Made by a program: the position numbers and the translations under genes
Assembly: GCA_045121595.1 (NCBI GenBank)
Contig: JBGVGI010000090.1
Coordinates: 62,001-126,000 of the forward strand
DNA: 64,000 bases
Reading direction: 5' to 3'
DNA from: Fumia sp045121595
GTDB taxonomy: Bacteria > Bacillota > Clostridia > Oscillospirales > Ruminococcaceae
Part shown: in pieces, positions 13,862 to 23,241 of the stretch
How the letters are laid out: each line of letters starts with the position of its first letter
How positions within the stretch are numbered: the first letter of the stretch is position 1
The notes under the pieces: generated by a model
Database searches by the model: none
What the model saw: only the letters and a program-made list of their open reading frames with translations
What the model was told of the DNA's origin: nothing

Positions 13862-16732
13862 ATGCGCCGATACGAAGATTTAACAAAAATTTCTGAAAAC
13901 CGTTTACCTCAAAGAGCTTATTACATCCCCGAAAACAGTAAAACTTTACTTAACGGGGTATGGGATTTTAAGTATTTTGAGGCAGATTACGAAGAAGATA
14001 CAGTAGAAAAAGCATGGGATAAAATTGACGTGCCGTCCTGTTGGCAGTTAAAAGGATATGAAAACCCGAACTACACAAATGTGGCGTATCCTTTTCCTTT
14101 TGACCCTCCTTTTGTACCGAGCAAAAACCCTCTCGGTGTATACAGAAAAGAGTTTGTTATCGACTACACCGATGAGAAAACTTATATAGTATTTGAAGGT
14201 GTTTCAAGCTCAGTTACACTTTTTATCAACGATGAATACGTTGGTTATTCACAGTCTTCACGTTTGCAAGCAGAATTTGATATCACAGAGTTTGTAAAAA
14301 AAGGTGTAAACACTGTTACTGCAAAGGTTTTGAAATGGTGTTCGGGAAGTTATCTTGAGGACCAGGATGCTTTCAGATTCAACGGTATTTTCAGAGACGT
14401 TTATCTCTTAAAGCGTCCCTTTGGTCATATCGTTGATATTGATATTAAAACTGATAAAAACAATATCAATGTTAAGTTTGACGGGGAAGGGGAAGTATCC
14501 CTTTTCGACGCAGACAAGAAGTTGATTTCAAAGGTTAATGCAAAAGAGGAAGCTACTTTCACTGTTGAAAATCCCGTTTTGTGGAATGCCGAAAAGCCTT
14601 ATCTGTACGAGCTTATTTTTGAAAGCAAGGGCGAAAAAATCTCCCAGAAGGTAGGTTTTGTAACCTATTCTATCGGTAAAGATTACGAATTTTTAGTAAA
14701 CGGCACGGAAGTTAAGCTTAAAGGTGTCAACCATCACGATACCCACCCTGAAAACGGATGGTGTATGACAATTGATGATATTAAACGAGATTTAACTTTA
14801 ATGAAAGAGCTTAATATCAACACGATTAGAACTTCTCATTATCCGCCTCATCCTGAGTTTTTAAATCTCTGCGACGAGATGGGATTTTACGTGATGCTCG
14901 AAACTGACCTTGAAACTCACGGAAACGCTGCAAGAATTATGTATCCAAACGATGACGGATTTGACTTTGTCCAGAAGCCTGATGAGTGGATTTGCGAAAT
15001 TCCCGAATGGAAAGACTCCTTTGTTGAGAGAATGGTAAGAGCGTATCACCGCGATAAAAACCATACCTCCATCTTCTCCTGGTCAACGGGTAACGAGAGT
15101 GGCCACGGCGATAACCACCTTGCTATGATTGAGTTTATAAGAGAAGTTGACAACAGACGTCTTATTCACTGTGAGGACGTATCAAGAGCCATTGATTTAA
15201 CTGAAATGCAGAAATATAACAAGGATATGTCTTATCTTCTTGAACGAGTTGATATGTTCTCAAGAATGTATGAAGATATCGATTCTATCGAGAAAAAAGC
15301 ACTTGACCCTGAGTTTAAGATGCCTTACTTTATGTGCGAATACTCCCACGCTATGGGTAACGGCCCCGGTGACGTTGTTGATTACTGGGATTTGATTTAC
15401 AAACACAAAAAGCTTATCGGCGGTTGTATCTGGGAATGGACTGACCATACGGTTTTGGTTGACGGAGTTCCAAAATACGGCGGTGACTTTGAAGGTGAAT
15501 TAACCCACGACTTAAACTTCTGTGCAGATGGTATGGTGTTCCACGACAGAAGTCTTAAATCAGGTTCACTCGAAGTAAGATACGCTTACCAGAATATGGA
15601 CGTTACCTTAGACGACTGCGAAATCGAGGTTTTAAACCGCTTTGACTTTACAAACCTTAACGAATACGATTTTGTATACGAAGTAAAGCTTGACGGAAAG
15701 GTAGTGGAGGAAGCTACCCTCACACTTGACGTTGAGCCTAAAAAGACTACCAAAATAACTATTGCAGTACCTACAGAATGTGAGCTTGGTGCATACGTTA
15801 ACTGTTATCTTTACGATAAAAACGGATTCTGCGTAGCACAAAAACAACTTGAAATCCCCGCTAAAATCGTTAAAAAGGCAGTTTGCGACAAACTTGCCGA
15901 CGTAAAAGAAGATGACCATTTAATTATTTTCAGTGGTGATAACTTTAAGTACACATTCTCAAAGGATTTGGGTACTTTTGTAAGTCTTGTTAAAAACGGG
16001 GAAGAAACTATCTGCGCACCCGTTAAGATTACTGCAATGCGTGCTCCCACCGATAACGAGAGGTATTTAAAGCCTCAGCTTTACTGGCAGCGTTCACATG
16101 GCGCTGAAAACTTAGACCGACAGTTTGAAAAAGTTTATGACGTTACACTTTGTGACGGTGTTTTAAAGGTTTCAGGTAGCCTTGCAGGTGTTTCAAGAGC
16201 TCCTTATTTCAGATACACTATAAACTACAAGGTACTTGCCGACGGCACTTTAAAAGCAGAGCTTTCGGGCAAAGTCAAAGAACGTTGTATTTTCTTGCCA
16301 AGACTCGGTTTTGAGTTTAAGATTCCCAATAATAAGAGTGAATTTACCTACTTCGGTATGGGTCCTTTTGAAAGCTACTGCGATATGCATAACGGCAGTA
16401 TGGTGGATTTCTATACCTCCGATGCAGATTACGAATACGTAAACTATATCGTACCTCAAGAACACGGCAACCACACTAAAACAAAGCTTTTGGATATAAA
16501 GAATTCTCTTTGCTTTGAAGCCGAAACCGAGATGGATATCAACGTTTCTAATTATTCTGCTCATACTCTCATGAAAGCTATGCATCAGGATGAGCTTACA
16601 AAAGACGAAAATATCACTGTAAGAATTGACTACAAGGTGTCGGGTATCGGCTCAGGCTCATGCGGTCCTAAGCTTCTTTCAAAATATCAGCTTTGCGAAA
16701 AGGAAATCAAATTCGCCTTCTCCTTAAAATAA
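13862..16732 (+). CDS. Glycoside hydrolase family 2 beta-galactosidase (LacZ type)
   Basis: A 956-residue LacZ-like enzyme with N-terminal jelly-roll (LNGVWDFKYF, VPSCWQLKGYENPNYTNV), an immunoglobulin-like domain, the catalytic barrel (about 275-570) and a C-terminal Bgal small-chain domain (about 700-950). The acid/base is Glu412 in GNESGHGDN and the nucleophile Glu493 in MCEYSHAMGNGPG. GVNHHDTHPENG is also intact. There is no signal peptide, so it acts in the cytoplasm on imported lactose or galactosyl oligosaccharides. No permease is encoded beside it. Confidence 0.93.
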   Translation: MRRYEDLTKISENRLPQRAYYIPENSKTLLNGVWDFKYFEADYEEDTVEKAWDKIDVPSCWQLKGYENPNYTNVAYPFPFDPPFVPSKNPLGVYRKEFVIDYTDEKTYIVFEGVSSSVTLFINDEYVGYSQSSRLQAEFDITEFVKKGVNTVTAKVLKWCSGSYLEDQDAFRFNGIFRDVYLLKRPFGHIVDIDIKTDKNNINVKFDGEGEVSLFDADKKLISKVNAKEEATFTVENPVLWNAEKPYLYELIFESKGEKISQKVGFVTYSIGKDYEFLVNGTEVKLKGVNHHDTHPENGWCMTIDDIKRDLTLMKELNINTIRTSHYPPHPEFLNLCDEMGFYVMLETDLETHGNAARIMYPNDDGFDFVQKPDEWICEIPEWKDSFVERMVRAYHRDKNHTSIFSWSTGNESGHGDNHLAMIEFIREVDNRRLIHCEDVSRAIDLTEMQKYNKDMSYLLERVDMFSRMYEDIDSIEKKALDPEFKMPYFMCEYSHAMGNGPGDVVDYWDLIYKHKKLIGGCIWEWTDHTVLVDGVPKYGGDFEGELTHDLNFCADGMVFHDRSLKSGSLEVRYAYQNMDVTLDDCEIEVLNRFDFTNLNEYDFVYEVKLDGKVVEEATLTLDVEPKKTTKITIAVPTECELGAYVNCYLYDKNGFCVAQKQLEIPAKIVKKAVCDKLADVKEDDHLIIFSGDNFKYTFSKDLGTFVSLVKNGEETICAPVKITAMRAPTDNERYLKPQLYWQRSHGAENLDRQFEKVYDVTLCDGVLKVSGSLAGVSRAPYFRYTINYKVLADGTLKAELSGKVKERCIFLPRLGFEFKIPNNKSEFTYFGMGPFESYCDMHNGSMVDFYTSDADYEYVNYIVPQEHGNHTKTKLLDIKNSLCFEAETEMDINVSNYSAHTLMKAMHQDELTKDENITVRIDYKVSGIGSGSCGPKLLSKYQLCEKEIKFAFSLK

Positions 16733-16737
16733 TCTTG

Positions 16738-16764
16738 AAAAGGGCAGAGAAATCTGTCCTTTTT
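16738..16764 (+). terminator. Terminator after GH2 gene
   Basis: AAAAGGGCAGA (16738-16748), GAAA tetraloop, TCTGTCCTTTT (16753-16763), with a T-run. Confidence 0.88.
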
Positions 16765-16767
16765 CTA

Positions 16768-16796
16768 TTGTTTTTACCGAAAAGATATGGTATAAT
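16768..16796 (+). promoter_or_regulatory. Promoter of the ten-gene AEC-to-ruvX operon
   Basis: TTGTTT (16768-16773), 17-bp spacer, perfect TATAAT (16791-16796). No other clear promoter is seen before the terminator at 24594, and the intervening genes abut or overlap. Confidence 0.65.
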
Positions 16797-16833
16797 AAAA
16801 TGATGTAAAAATTTGTGGAAAAAGAGATGTTTT

Positions 16834-17802
16834 ATGGAAATTTTCAGTCTTACAGTGTCACAAATGCTCTTGATGTTTACTTTAATGGCAACAGGCTTTA
16901 TCTTAAGGAAAAAACTTGTTATTTCAGAAGAGTCGGGAACCATTATGGCAAAGCTTGAAACCTTTGTATTCGTACCCGCACTTATACTTTTCAATATGAT
17001 AACAAGGTGTAATGTAAAAACCTTTACAGCTAATTCAAGCCTTATTTTGTATGGTGCCGTGATTACTTTTATTACTATAATCGTGGCATACCCGTTGTCG
17101 GCTCTTTTTGTAAGAAAGGCAAATGAATCATCCGAAAAACTCTATTTAAGAAGCATTTATAAATACGCCATTACCTTTACAAACTCAGGATATATGGGCA
17201 ATTTCATTATCCTTGGGGTATGGGGTAACGATATGCTTTACAAGTATTCGCTTTTACTGTTCGTTTACGATATTTTCTGCAAAAGCTACGGACTTTATCT
17301 GCTCGTTCCCAAAGATAAAAACGATGGGCTTGTTAAAAACCTCAAAAAAGGTTTGTTACAGCCTCCGATAATCGCTATGGTAATCGGTATAGCGGCAGGA
17401 CTTCTGGGACTCGGTAAATTTATCCCGTCTTTTATCGTTTCGGCACTTGAAAGTGCAGGGAACTGTCAGGGACCCGTTGCAATGCTACTTGCAGGTTTTA
17501 TAATCGGTGGATTTGAGTTTAAAAAGCTTCTCACTAACAAAAAAGTTTATGCGGTAACCTTTTTGAGAATGATTTTAATGCCTTCGGTGATTATGTTTAT
17601 TTTAATGCTTATCGGTACAAGCAAGGAGATTATGACGCTTATTCTTATTGCTACTGCAACGCCGTTAGGACTTAACACTATAGTTTTCCCCGCAGCATAC
17701 GGCGGTGACACGAAAACGGGGGCTTCGATGACGATGATTTCCCATACTTTATCAATTATCACAATTCCTTTGATGTATTTAATTTTTATAGTTTTATTGT
17801 AG
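16834..17802 (+). CDS. AEC-family transporter
   Basis: A 322-residue membrane protein of the auxin efflux carrier family with about ten hydrophobic helices in two halves. The motifs FTNSGYMGNFIILGVWG and ATATPLGLNTIVFPAAYGGD are the family's discontinuous-helix regions. Bacterial members move malate, malonate, amino acids or other organic acids; the substrate is unknown here. ATG at 16834 is preferred because AAAGAG lies seven bases upstream; an in-frame GTG at 16813 lacks a ribosome binding site. First gene of the long operon. Confidence 0.82.
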   Translation: MEIFSLTVSQMLLMFTLMATGFILRKKLVISEESGTIMAKLETFVFVPALILFNMITRCNVKTFTANSSLILYGAVITFITIIVAYPLSALFVRKANESSEKLYLRSIYKYAITFTNSGYMGNFIILGVWGNDMLYKYSLLLFVYDIFCKSYGLYLLVPKDKNDGLVKNLKKGLLQPPIIAMVIGIAAGLLGLGKFIPSFIVSALESAGNCQGPVAMLLAGFIIGGFEFKKLLTNKKVYAVTFLRMILMPSVIMFILMLIGTSKEIMTLILIATATPLGLNTIVFPAAYGGDTKTGASMTMISHTLSIITIPLMYLIFIVLL

Positions 17803-17810
17803 GTGATTTT

Positions 17811-18614
17811 ATGCTTTGTAATTTACACACTCATTCAACTTTCTGTGACGGTAAAAACACCCCCGAAGAGGTTGTTTTATCGGCAATTGAACAAGGATTT
17901 GATTCTATCGGTTTTTCGGGACACGGGTACACTCCTTTTGATTTAAGGTACTGTATGAAGGATACCGAAGGCTACAGGAAAGAAATTAACGCCTTAAAAG
18001 AAAAATATAAAGGCGAAATCGAAATTTATCTCGGTGTTGAGGAGGATGCGTTTAACCCTCTTAACAGAGGTGAATTTGATTATATTATCGGGTCTTCGCA
18101 TTATTTTTGCATTGACGGGGAGTATCATCCCGTTGACTCAAGCTATGATTATTTTAAAAAATGCTTAGACGCTTTTAATTACGATATTAAAAAGCTTACA
18201 AATCAGTACTACACCGCTTTTTGCGATTATATTTTAAAGAGAAAGCCTGATATTATCGGACATTTTGACCTTATAACGAAGTTTGACGAAATCGACGTAC
18301 AGAGATTTCTTAACAACGAAGAATACTTATCTCTTGCGGATTTCTACGTAAAGGAAGCTTTAAAGGCAGACGTTATTTTTGAAGTCAACACCGGTGCTAT
18401 TTCAAGAAACTTAAGAACGTCTCCGTATCCTCACGAAAGACTTTTACATATCATCAAAAAAGAGGGCGGCAAGGTTATACTCAGTGCCGATTCTCATCAG
18501 AAGGAAACTCTCTGCTTTGGCTTTGAAGAAGCAAAGAAGATGCTTATCGGTATAGGTTTTGAGCATATCTATACACTTCATAACGGGGAATTCAAAAAGG
18601 AACTTATAAAATGA
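17811..18614 (+). CDS. hisJ: Histidinol-phosphatase, PHP type
   Basis: A 267-residue PHP enzyme of the HisJ/HisK type that dephosphorylates histidinol phosphate. It starts NLHTHSTFCDGKNTPEE (metal His-x-His), then FSGHGYTPF, IEIYLGVEEDAF, YIIGSSHYFC, DIIGHFDLITKFDE and LSADSHQKE, all typical of this subfamily. The protein supplies the step missing from the operon at 1-4002, although it sits 14 kb away beside unrelated genes. AGGTGATTTT precedes the ATG, and the stop overlaps the next gene (ATGA). Confidence 0.88.
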   Translation: MLCNLHTHSTFCDGKNTPEEVVLSAIEQGFDSIGFSGHGYTPFDLRYCMKDTEGYRKEINALKEKYKGEIEIYLGVEEDAFNPLNRGEFDYIIGSSHYFCIDGEYHPVDSSYDYFKKCLDAFNYDIKKLTNQYYTAFCDYILKRKPDIIGHFDLITKFDEIDVQRFLNNEEYLSLADFYVKEALKADVIFEVNTGAISRNLRTSPYPHERLLHIIKKEGGKVILSADSHQKETLCFGFEEAKKMLIGIGFEHIYTLHNGEFKKELIK

Positions 18615-19129
18615 TGATTTTAGCACAGATTGTAGGCATTTTAGCGGTAATACTGTTTCTTTTATGTTTTCAGTTTAAAAAGAGAAACACGATAATACTT
18701 GTAAATATTATCTCAAGGCTTTTATACGTTTTACAGTATATCCTCTTGGGAGCTTTGGAAGGTGCAGTGCTTGATATTTCGGGTACTGTGTCAACCTTTG
18801 TTGCAAAGCACAAGGATAAGCCGTTTTTAAGCCGTATGGGGAGAGCTTTGCCGATACTTTTTGCATTTATTTTAACGGGGGTAGGGCTTCTTACCTATAA
18901 AAATCTTTTCAGTATTTTCGCTATCTGCGGTCTGCTTCTGGAAACTACCGCACTCTGGATAACAAAAGAAAGCAAGATAAGACTTTTATCACTTGCTTCT
19001 GCGCCTTTCTGGATGACTTATAATATTTCGTGTCAGGCGTACGGCTCGGCACTCGGTAACGCGCTTATGATTATTTCGGTAGTTTTGGCAATTTACAGAT
19101 ACGACATTAAGGGAGAAAAGAATGGATAA
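18611..19129 (+). CDS. YgjV-like inner membrane protein, copy 1
   Basis: A 172-residue protein with five or six hydrophobic helices starting MMILAQIVGILAVILFLLCFQ, resembling the YgjV family, whose function is not established. A Tyr/Gln-rich pattern recurs (LLYVLQYILLGALEGAVLD, MTYNISCQAYGSALGN). The family's repeated SLxYNI-like helices are visible. It overlaps hisJ by four bases and the next, paralogous gene by eight. Confidence 0.7.
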   Translation: MMILAQIVGILAVILFLLCFQFKKRNTIILVNIISRLLYVLQYILLGALEGAVLDISGTVSTFVAKHKDKPFLSRMGRALPILFAFILTGVGLLTYKNLFSIFAICGLLLETTALWITKESKIRLLSLASAPFWMTYNISCQAYGSALGNALMIISVVLAIYRYDIKGEKNG

Positions 19130-19655
19130 TATTACATACGTTATCGGACAGATTTTAGGAATTGGTGCTGTAATCGGAGGATTTTTTTCCTACCAGATGA
19201 AAACACCCGCAAAGCTTATTTTATGGCAGATTGTAATAGGTATTTTCTTTGTAGCTCATTACTTTTTCATCGGTGCGGGAATGACTGCGGTTATCTTAAA
19301 TTTAATCGCTACTATTCAGTCGGTGGCATTCTACTTCAGGGATAAACGTGAAAAGAAAGGCTTTATTTTACCCGCTATCTTTGTTTTAGTTATGATAATA
19401 AGCAGTATTATTACCTGGGAAAACTGGTATACGGTGTTTATTATGGTGGGACTTTGCGTGAACGTCTTAAGTCTTGCTTTAACTGACACACAAAAGACAA
19501 GATACTTTATGTTTATAAAATCTCCGCTTTGCCTTATTTACAATATAATTGTTTTGTCGGGCGGTGGAATTATATACGAAGTAACTGTACTTGTTTCTTC
19601 GATTATCGGAACAATTAAAAACTTTAAAGAAAAGAGGAAAGAGAAATGTATTTAA
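19122..19655 (+). CDS. YgjV-like inner membrane protein, copy 2
   Basis: A 177-residue paralogue of the preceding gene with the same helical layout (IGQILGIGAVIGGFFSYQ, VAHYFFIGAGMTAVILN, LCLIYNIIVLSGGGIIYE). The two overlap and probably form a hetero-oligomer or arose by tandem duplication. Function unknown. The gene overlaps the start of the D-amino-acid enzyme by ten bases. Confidence 0.7.
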   Translation: MDNITYVIGQILGIGAVIGGFFSYQMKTPAKLILWQIVIGIFFVAHYFFIGAGMTAVILNLIATIQSVAFYFRDKREKKGFILPAIFVLVMIISSIITWENWYTVFIMVGLCVNVLSLALTDTQKTRYFMFIKSPLCLIYNIIVLSGGGIIYEVTVLVSSIIGTIKNFKEKRKEKCI

Positions 19656-20707
19656 AAGACATTGAAACCCCTGCACTCGTCGTTGACGTTAATATTTTTA
19701 ACGCAAACCGCGACGCTATGGACGAGATTTTAAAGGGAAGTGACCTTAAACTCCGCCCCCATTACAAATCCCATAAAACGGCGCAGATTGCACGTATGCA
19801 GATTAACAACGGCGCAAAAGGTATGACTTGTGCAAAGGTAAGCGAAGCTTTGGACCTTGCCGATGCAGGTATTGAAGATATCCTTATCGCAAACCAGATT
19901 ACCGATTTAAAGAAAATCAACACAGTGGCACATCTTGCCAAAGCTTGTCATCTTACAGTATGTGTTGACGATATCAAAAACGTTAAAGACTTAGCAAAAG
20001 CGTGTGAAAATGCAAATAGCACTCTTTACTGTCTTGTTGAGTATGAAATCGGTATGCAGCGTTGCGGTGTTACCGATTGGGACGACGTTCTTACCTTGGC
20101 ACGTGAAATCAAGTCACACTCAAACCTTAAGTTTGACGGCATTCAGGCGTATGCAGGACACATCTCCCATATGGTTGATATCGAGGAAAGAAAAGCGCTC
20201 ACTGAAACCAATTTTGCAAGAATAAGAGGTCTTGTAGCTTACCTTAAAGAAAACGGAATTAACGTTAATATCGTTTCCGGTGGAAGTACGGGTACTTGCC
20301 AGATTAAGGCGAAGGGAAGCCCCTACAACGAGCTTCAGGCAGGTAGTTACCTCTTTATGGATGCTACATATAAAGATTTGAATCTGCCTTTTAAAAACTC
20401 GCTTTTTGTACTTTCTTCAGTTGTCAGCAAACGTGACGGACTTACCGTTGTTGACGCAGGGGTAAAAACCTGTGGTGTTGACCAGGGTATGCCCGAAATT
20501 CTTTACAACAAAGCAGAAGAAATCGTTGCAAGTGAAGAACATTTTCAGCTTCATAACCTTGAAAAACCGCTTGAAATCGGGGATAAGGTTTTGCTCGTTC
20601 CCGGGCATTGTTGTTCTACAATAAACTTACACGACAGAATTTATCTCGTTGATAACGGCAAGGTTGTTGACCGCCTTATGATTACTGCAAGAGGAATGGG
20701 AAAATAA
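19646..20707 (+). CDS. DSD1-like PLP enzyme (D-serine dehydratase/D-threonine aldolase family)
   Basis: A 353-residue fold-type III PLP enzyme. The N-terminal alanine-racemase-like barrel has ETPALVVDVNIF and the PLP Lys in RPHYKSHKTAQIA. GSTGTCQ binds the phosphate. The C-terminal VPGHCCSTINLHD carries the His and Cys that bind zinc in eukaryotic-type D-serine dehydratase. It likely degrades a D-amino acid (D-Ser, D-Thr or 3-hydroxy-D-Asp). The neighbouring M20 peptidase suggests amino acid salvage. Confidence 0.82.
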   Translation: MYLKDIETPALVVDVNIFNANRDAMDEILKGSDLKLRPHYKSHKTAQIARMQINNGAKGMTCAKVSEALDLADAGIEDILIANQITDLKKINTVAHLAKACHLTVCVDDIKNVKDLAKACENANSTLYCLVEYEIGMQRCGVTDWDDVLTLAREIKSHSNLKFDGIQAYAGHISHMVDIEERKALTETNFARIRGLVAYLKENGINVNIVSGGSTGTCQIKAKGSPYNELQAGSYLFMDATYKDLNLPFKNSLFVLSSVVSKRDGLTVVDAGVKTCGVDQGMPEILYNKAEEIVASEEHFQLHNLEKPLEIGDKVLLVPGHCCSTINLHDRIYLVDNGKVVDRLMITARGMGK

Positions 20708-21346
20708 ATGACGAGAGTTATTCTTATAAGACACGGGCATAGTTTAGCTAATTTTCAGAGAATCTTTGCAGGGCATTCTGATTATGATTTACACGAAAGC
20801 GGTATTGCTCAGGCTAAGGACACTGCAAAGTATGTTTCTGAAAACTACAAGGTCGATAAAATATATTCAAGTGACCTTAAGAGAGCTTATAATACTGCAA
20901 AGGAACTTGCAAATATTACAAATCTTCAGATTGAAACCGATAAGGCTTTCCGTGAGCTTTTCGTTGGGGAAATCGAAGGCAAATACTTTAAGGAATTTGA
21001 AGAAGAATATCCGGAAGATATAATTATCTGGAGAAACGATATTGATAATATCGATTTTAAACGCTTTGGCGGTGAGCTTATCCCTGAGCTTCAGAAACGT
21101 TTTTACGATGCAGTTATGAAAGTTATAAAAGAAAACGACGGGAAAACCATTGCTATTGCTTCCCACGCCACCGCGATAAGAACCTTTATTGCAAAGGTTA
21201 AGGGAGTGCCCGTACAAGCCGAGCCGTGGCCTGAAAACGCTTCTGTAACCGTTGCAGAATATGAAGACGGTAAATTCTCTTTAAAGCTTGTAAGCTATAA
21301 CGAACATCTTTTAAAGGCAACAAAACCTTCTGCTGACGGAGTGTGA
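20708..21346 (+). CDS. Histidine phosphatase family protein
   Basis: A 212-residue phosphoglycerate-mutase-like protein. The RHG motif ILIRHGHSLAN carries the catalytic His near residue 9. DLKRAYNTAKELA, FRELFVGEIEGK and the second catalytic His in IAIASHATAIRTFI are present. Substrate is unknown; members include GpmB-like phosphatases and CobC. It begins directly at the previous stop codon. Confidence 0.85.
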   Translation: MTRVILIRHGHSLANFQRIFAGHSDYDLHESGIAQAKDTAKYVSENYKVDKIYSSDLKRAYNTAKELANITNLQIETDKAFRELFVGEIEGKYFKEFEEEYPEDIIIWRNDIDNIDFKRFGGELIPELQKRFYDAVMKVIKENDGKTIAIASHATAIRTFIAKVKGVPVQAEPWPENASVTVAEYEDGKFSLKLVSYNEHLLKATKPSADGV

Positions 21347-21348
21347 TT

Positions 21349-22467
21349 ATGGAAAAGCTTTATGAAAAATACTTAAAAGTCTGGGAAGACGTCTGTAACA
21401 TTGAGAGCCCCACAAATTATAAAGAAGGTGTGGACAGAGTAGGGGACTACTTTGTAAAGATGGCAAAAGCTCTCGATTTCAAGGTTGAACGCTTCTGTCA
21501 GGAGGTTTCGGGAGACGTTGTCGTTATCACTTTAAACCCCGACGCAAATGCAAAACCCATAGCACTTTCGGGGCATATTGATACGGTTTTTCCGCTCGGG
21601 TCATTTGGTCCTGTCAGGTTTGATGAAGAAAAGATTTACGGGCCCGGTGTCTGCGACTGCAAAGGTGGAGTTGTAGCAGGGTTTATGGCTATGGAAGCCT
21701 TGAAAAACGAAGGCTATAAAGACAGACCCATAATGCTTTTATTACAAAGTGACGAGGAGCTTGGAAGTGCTCCGAGCAAAAAAGCTACGGTAAAATACAT
21801 CTGTGAAAAAGCAAAGGATGCAGAATGCCTTTTGAATTTAGAAGGGCATACGAAAGGTGAAATCTGTATTCAGCGCAAGGGAATAAGAACTGTTACCTTT
21901 ACTGTTGAGGGTGTAGCTGCTCATTCTTCAAAATGCGCTACAGAAGGTGCTAACGCTATCCTTGAAGCCGCACATAAGATTATTGAGATAGAAAAAATCA
22001 AGGATGCCGACGGGATAACCTGTTCTACCAACATCATCGGTGGGGGAAGTACCGTAAATACAGTTTCCGACACCTGCGTTTTTAAGGTAAATATCCGCTT
22101 TGCGACAAACGAACAAGACGAATATATCAAAAAACGTATGCAGGAAATTGCCGATACAGTTTATATAAAGGGTTGCAAAACTACCGCTCAAATGGCTGAT
22201 AAACGCCTTCCTATGGAGCTTTGTGACAGAAACATTGCACTTGCAGAAAAAATAAATAAGGCATTTGAAAAATGTGGATTACCCGTTTTGAAGCCATCAA
22301 AACGCACGGGCGGTTCGGATGCCGCCGATTTTACTGATTACGGCATTCCGTGTGTCGATTCAATCGGTGCAGAAGGATATCACATCCACAGTACGAATGA
22401 ATACGCATATAAAAAGTCACTTCTTGAAGCGGCAAAAAGAATAGTTGCAATCGTAAAAAATATATAA
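21349..22467 (+). CDS. M20-family peptidase, glutamate carboxypeptidase-like
   Basis: A 372-residue dizinc M20 peptidase closest in pattern to carboxypeptidase G2. Motifs: LSGHIDTVFPLGSFG (His, Asp), GPGVCDCKGGVVAGF (bridging Asp), LLLQSDEELGSAPSK (catalytic Glu-Glu), NLEGHTKGEICI and a C-terminal EGYHIHSTNEYAY His. It probably removes C-terminal Glu or cleaves acyl amino acids. ATG at 21349 is chosen over an overlapping GTG because GGAG lies seven bases upstream. It is distinct from the M20 protein at 9481, which has about the same length. Confidence 0.82.
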   Translation: MEKLYEKYLKVWEDVCNIESPTNYKEGVDRVGDYFVKMAKALDFKVERFCQEVSGDVVVITLNPDANAKPIALSGHIDTVFPLGSFGPVRFDEEKIYGPGVCDCKGGVVAGFMAMEALKNEGYKDRPIMLLLQSDEELGSAPSKKATVKYICEKAKDAECLLNLEGHTKGEICIQRKGIRTVTFTVEGVAAHSSKCATEGANAILEAAHKIIEIEKIKDADGITCSTNIIGGGSTVNTVSDTCVFKVNIRFATNEQDEYIKKRMQEIADTVYIKGCKTTAQMADKRLPMELCDRNIALAEKINKAFEKCGLPVLKPSKRTGGSDAADFTDYGIPCVDSIGAEGYHIHSTNEYAYKKSLLEAAKRIVAIVKNI

Positions 22468-22479
22468 AGGAGAATAAAT

Positions 22480-23241
22480 ATGAAGTACACGCAAGGGATT
22501 TACCCCGTTGTTTCTGTAAAAAAGCTTAACGAAACAACCTACGATTTTGTTATAAAGGCTCCCGATATTGCAAAAAAAGCAAAAGAAGGACAGTTTGTAC
22601 AGGTTAAAGCTGACGGCTTTTTCTTAAGACGTCCTATTTCACTCGGCGGAATTACTGAAGATACTATCCGCATTATCTTTGAAATAAAGGGTGACGGCAC
22701 AAAGGCTATTGCTAATATCAAAGAAGGCGATATGATAGACGTTATGGGACCTCTCGGTCACGGATTTACAGTATCCGACCAGAAAAAGGTTATCCTTATC
22801 GGTGGCGGTATCGGTACACCTCCTATGCTTCCGTTAGCAGAAGATTTTAAAGAAAACGCAACAGTTATCTTAGGCTTCAGAAGTAAAGAACAGGTCATCT
22901 TAAAGGAAGATTTTGAAAAGACGGGTGCTAAGGTTATCATCTGCACAAACGATGGAAGTATGGGTGAAAAAGGCTTTGTTACCGACGTTTTAAAAACTCT
23001 TATCGATGAAAAACCCGATATGATTTATTCCTGTGGTCCTAACGTTATGCTTAAAGCGGTTGCTACTATGGCAAACGAAAACGATATTCCTTGTGAAGTT
23101 TCTTTAGAAGAAAGAATGGCTTGTGGGGTAGGGGCTTGTCTTGGTTGTGCTTGTAAGACAAAATCACACGACGGTACTTCATCACATGCTCACGTTTGTA
23201 AAAACGGACCCGTATTTGACAGTAAAGAGGTGATTTTCTAA
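22480..23241 (+). CDS. pyrK: Dihydroorotate dehydrogenase B electron-transfer subunit
   Basis: A 253-residue FAD/[2Fe-2S] reductase that lets PyrD use NAD. FAD-binding FFLRRPISLGG, the NAD-binding region VILIGGGIGTPPML, and the C-terminal cluster ligands CGVGACLGCACKT plus HVCKNGP are all visible. Its presence marks a class 1B dihydroorotate dehydrogenase, the usual type in anaerobic Firmicutes. It overlaps pyrD by one base. Confidence 0.95.
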   Translation: MKYTQGIYPVVSVKKLNETTYDFVIKAPDIAKKAKEGQFVQVKADGFFLRRPISLGGITEDTIRIIFEIKGDGTKAIANIKEGDMIDVMGPLGHGFTVSDQKKVILIGGGIGTPPMLPLAEDFKENATVILGFRSKEQVILKEDFEKTGAKVIICTNDGSMGEKGFVTDVLKTLIDEKPDMIYSCGPNVMLKAVATMANENDIPCEVSLEERMACGVGACLGCACKTKSHDGTSSHAHVCKNGPVFDSKEVIF

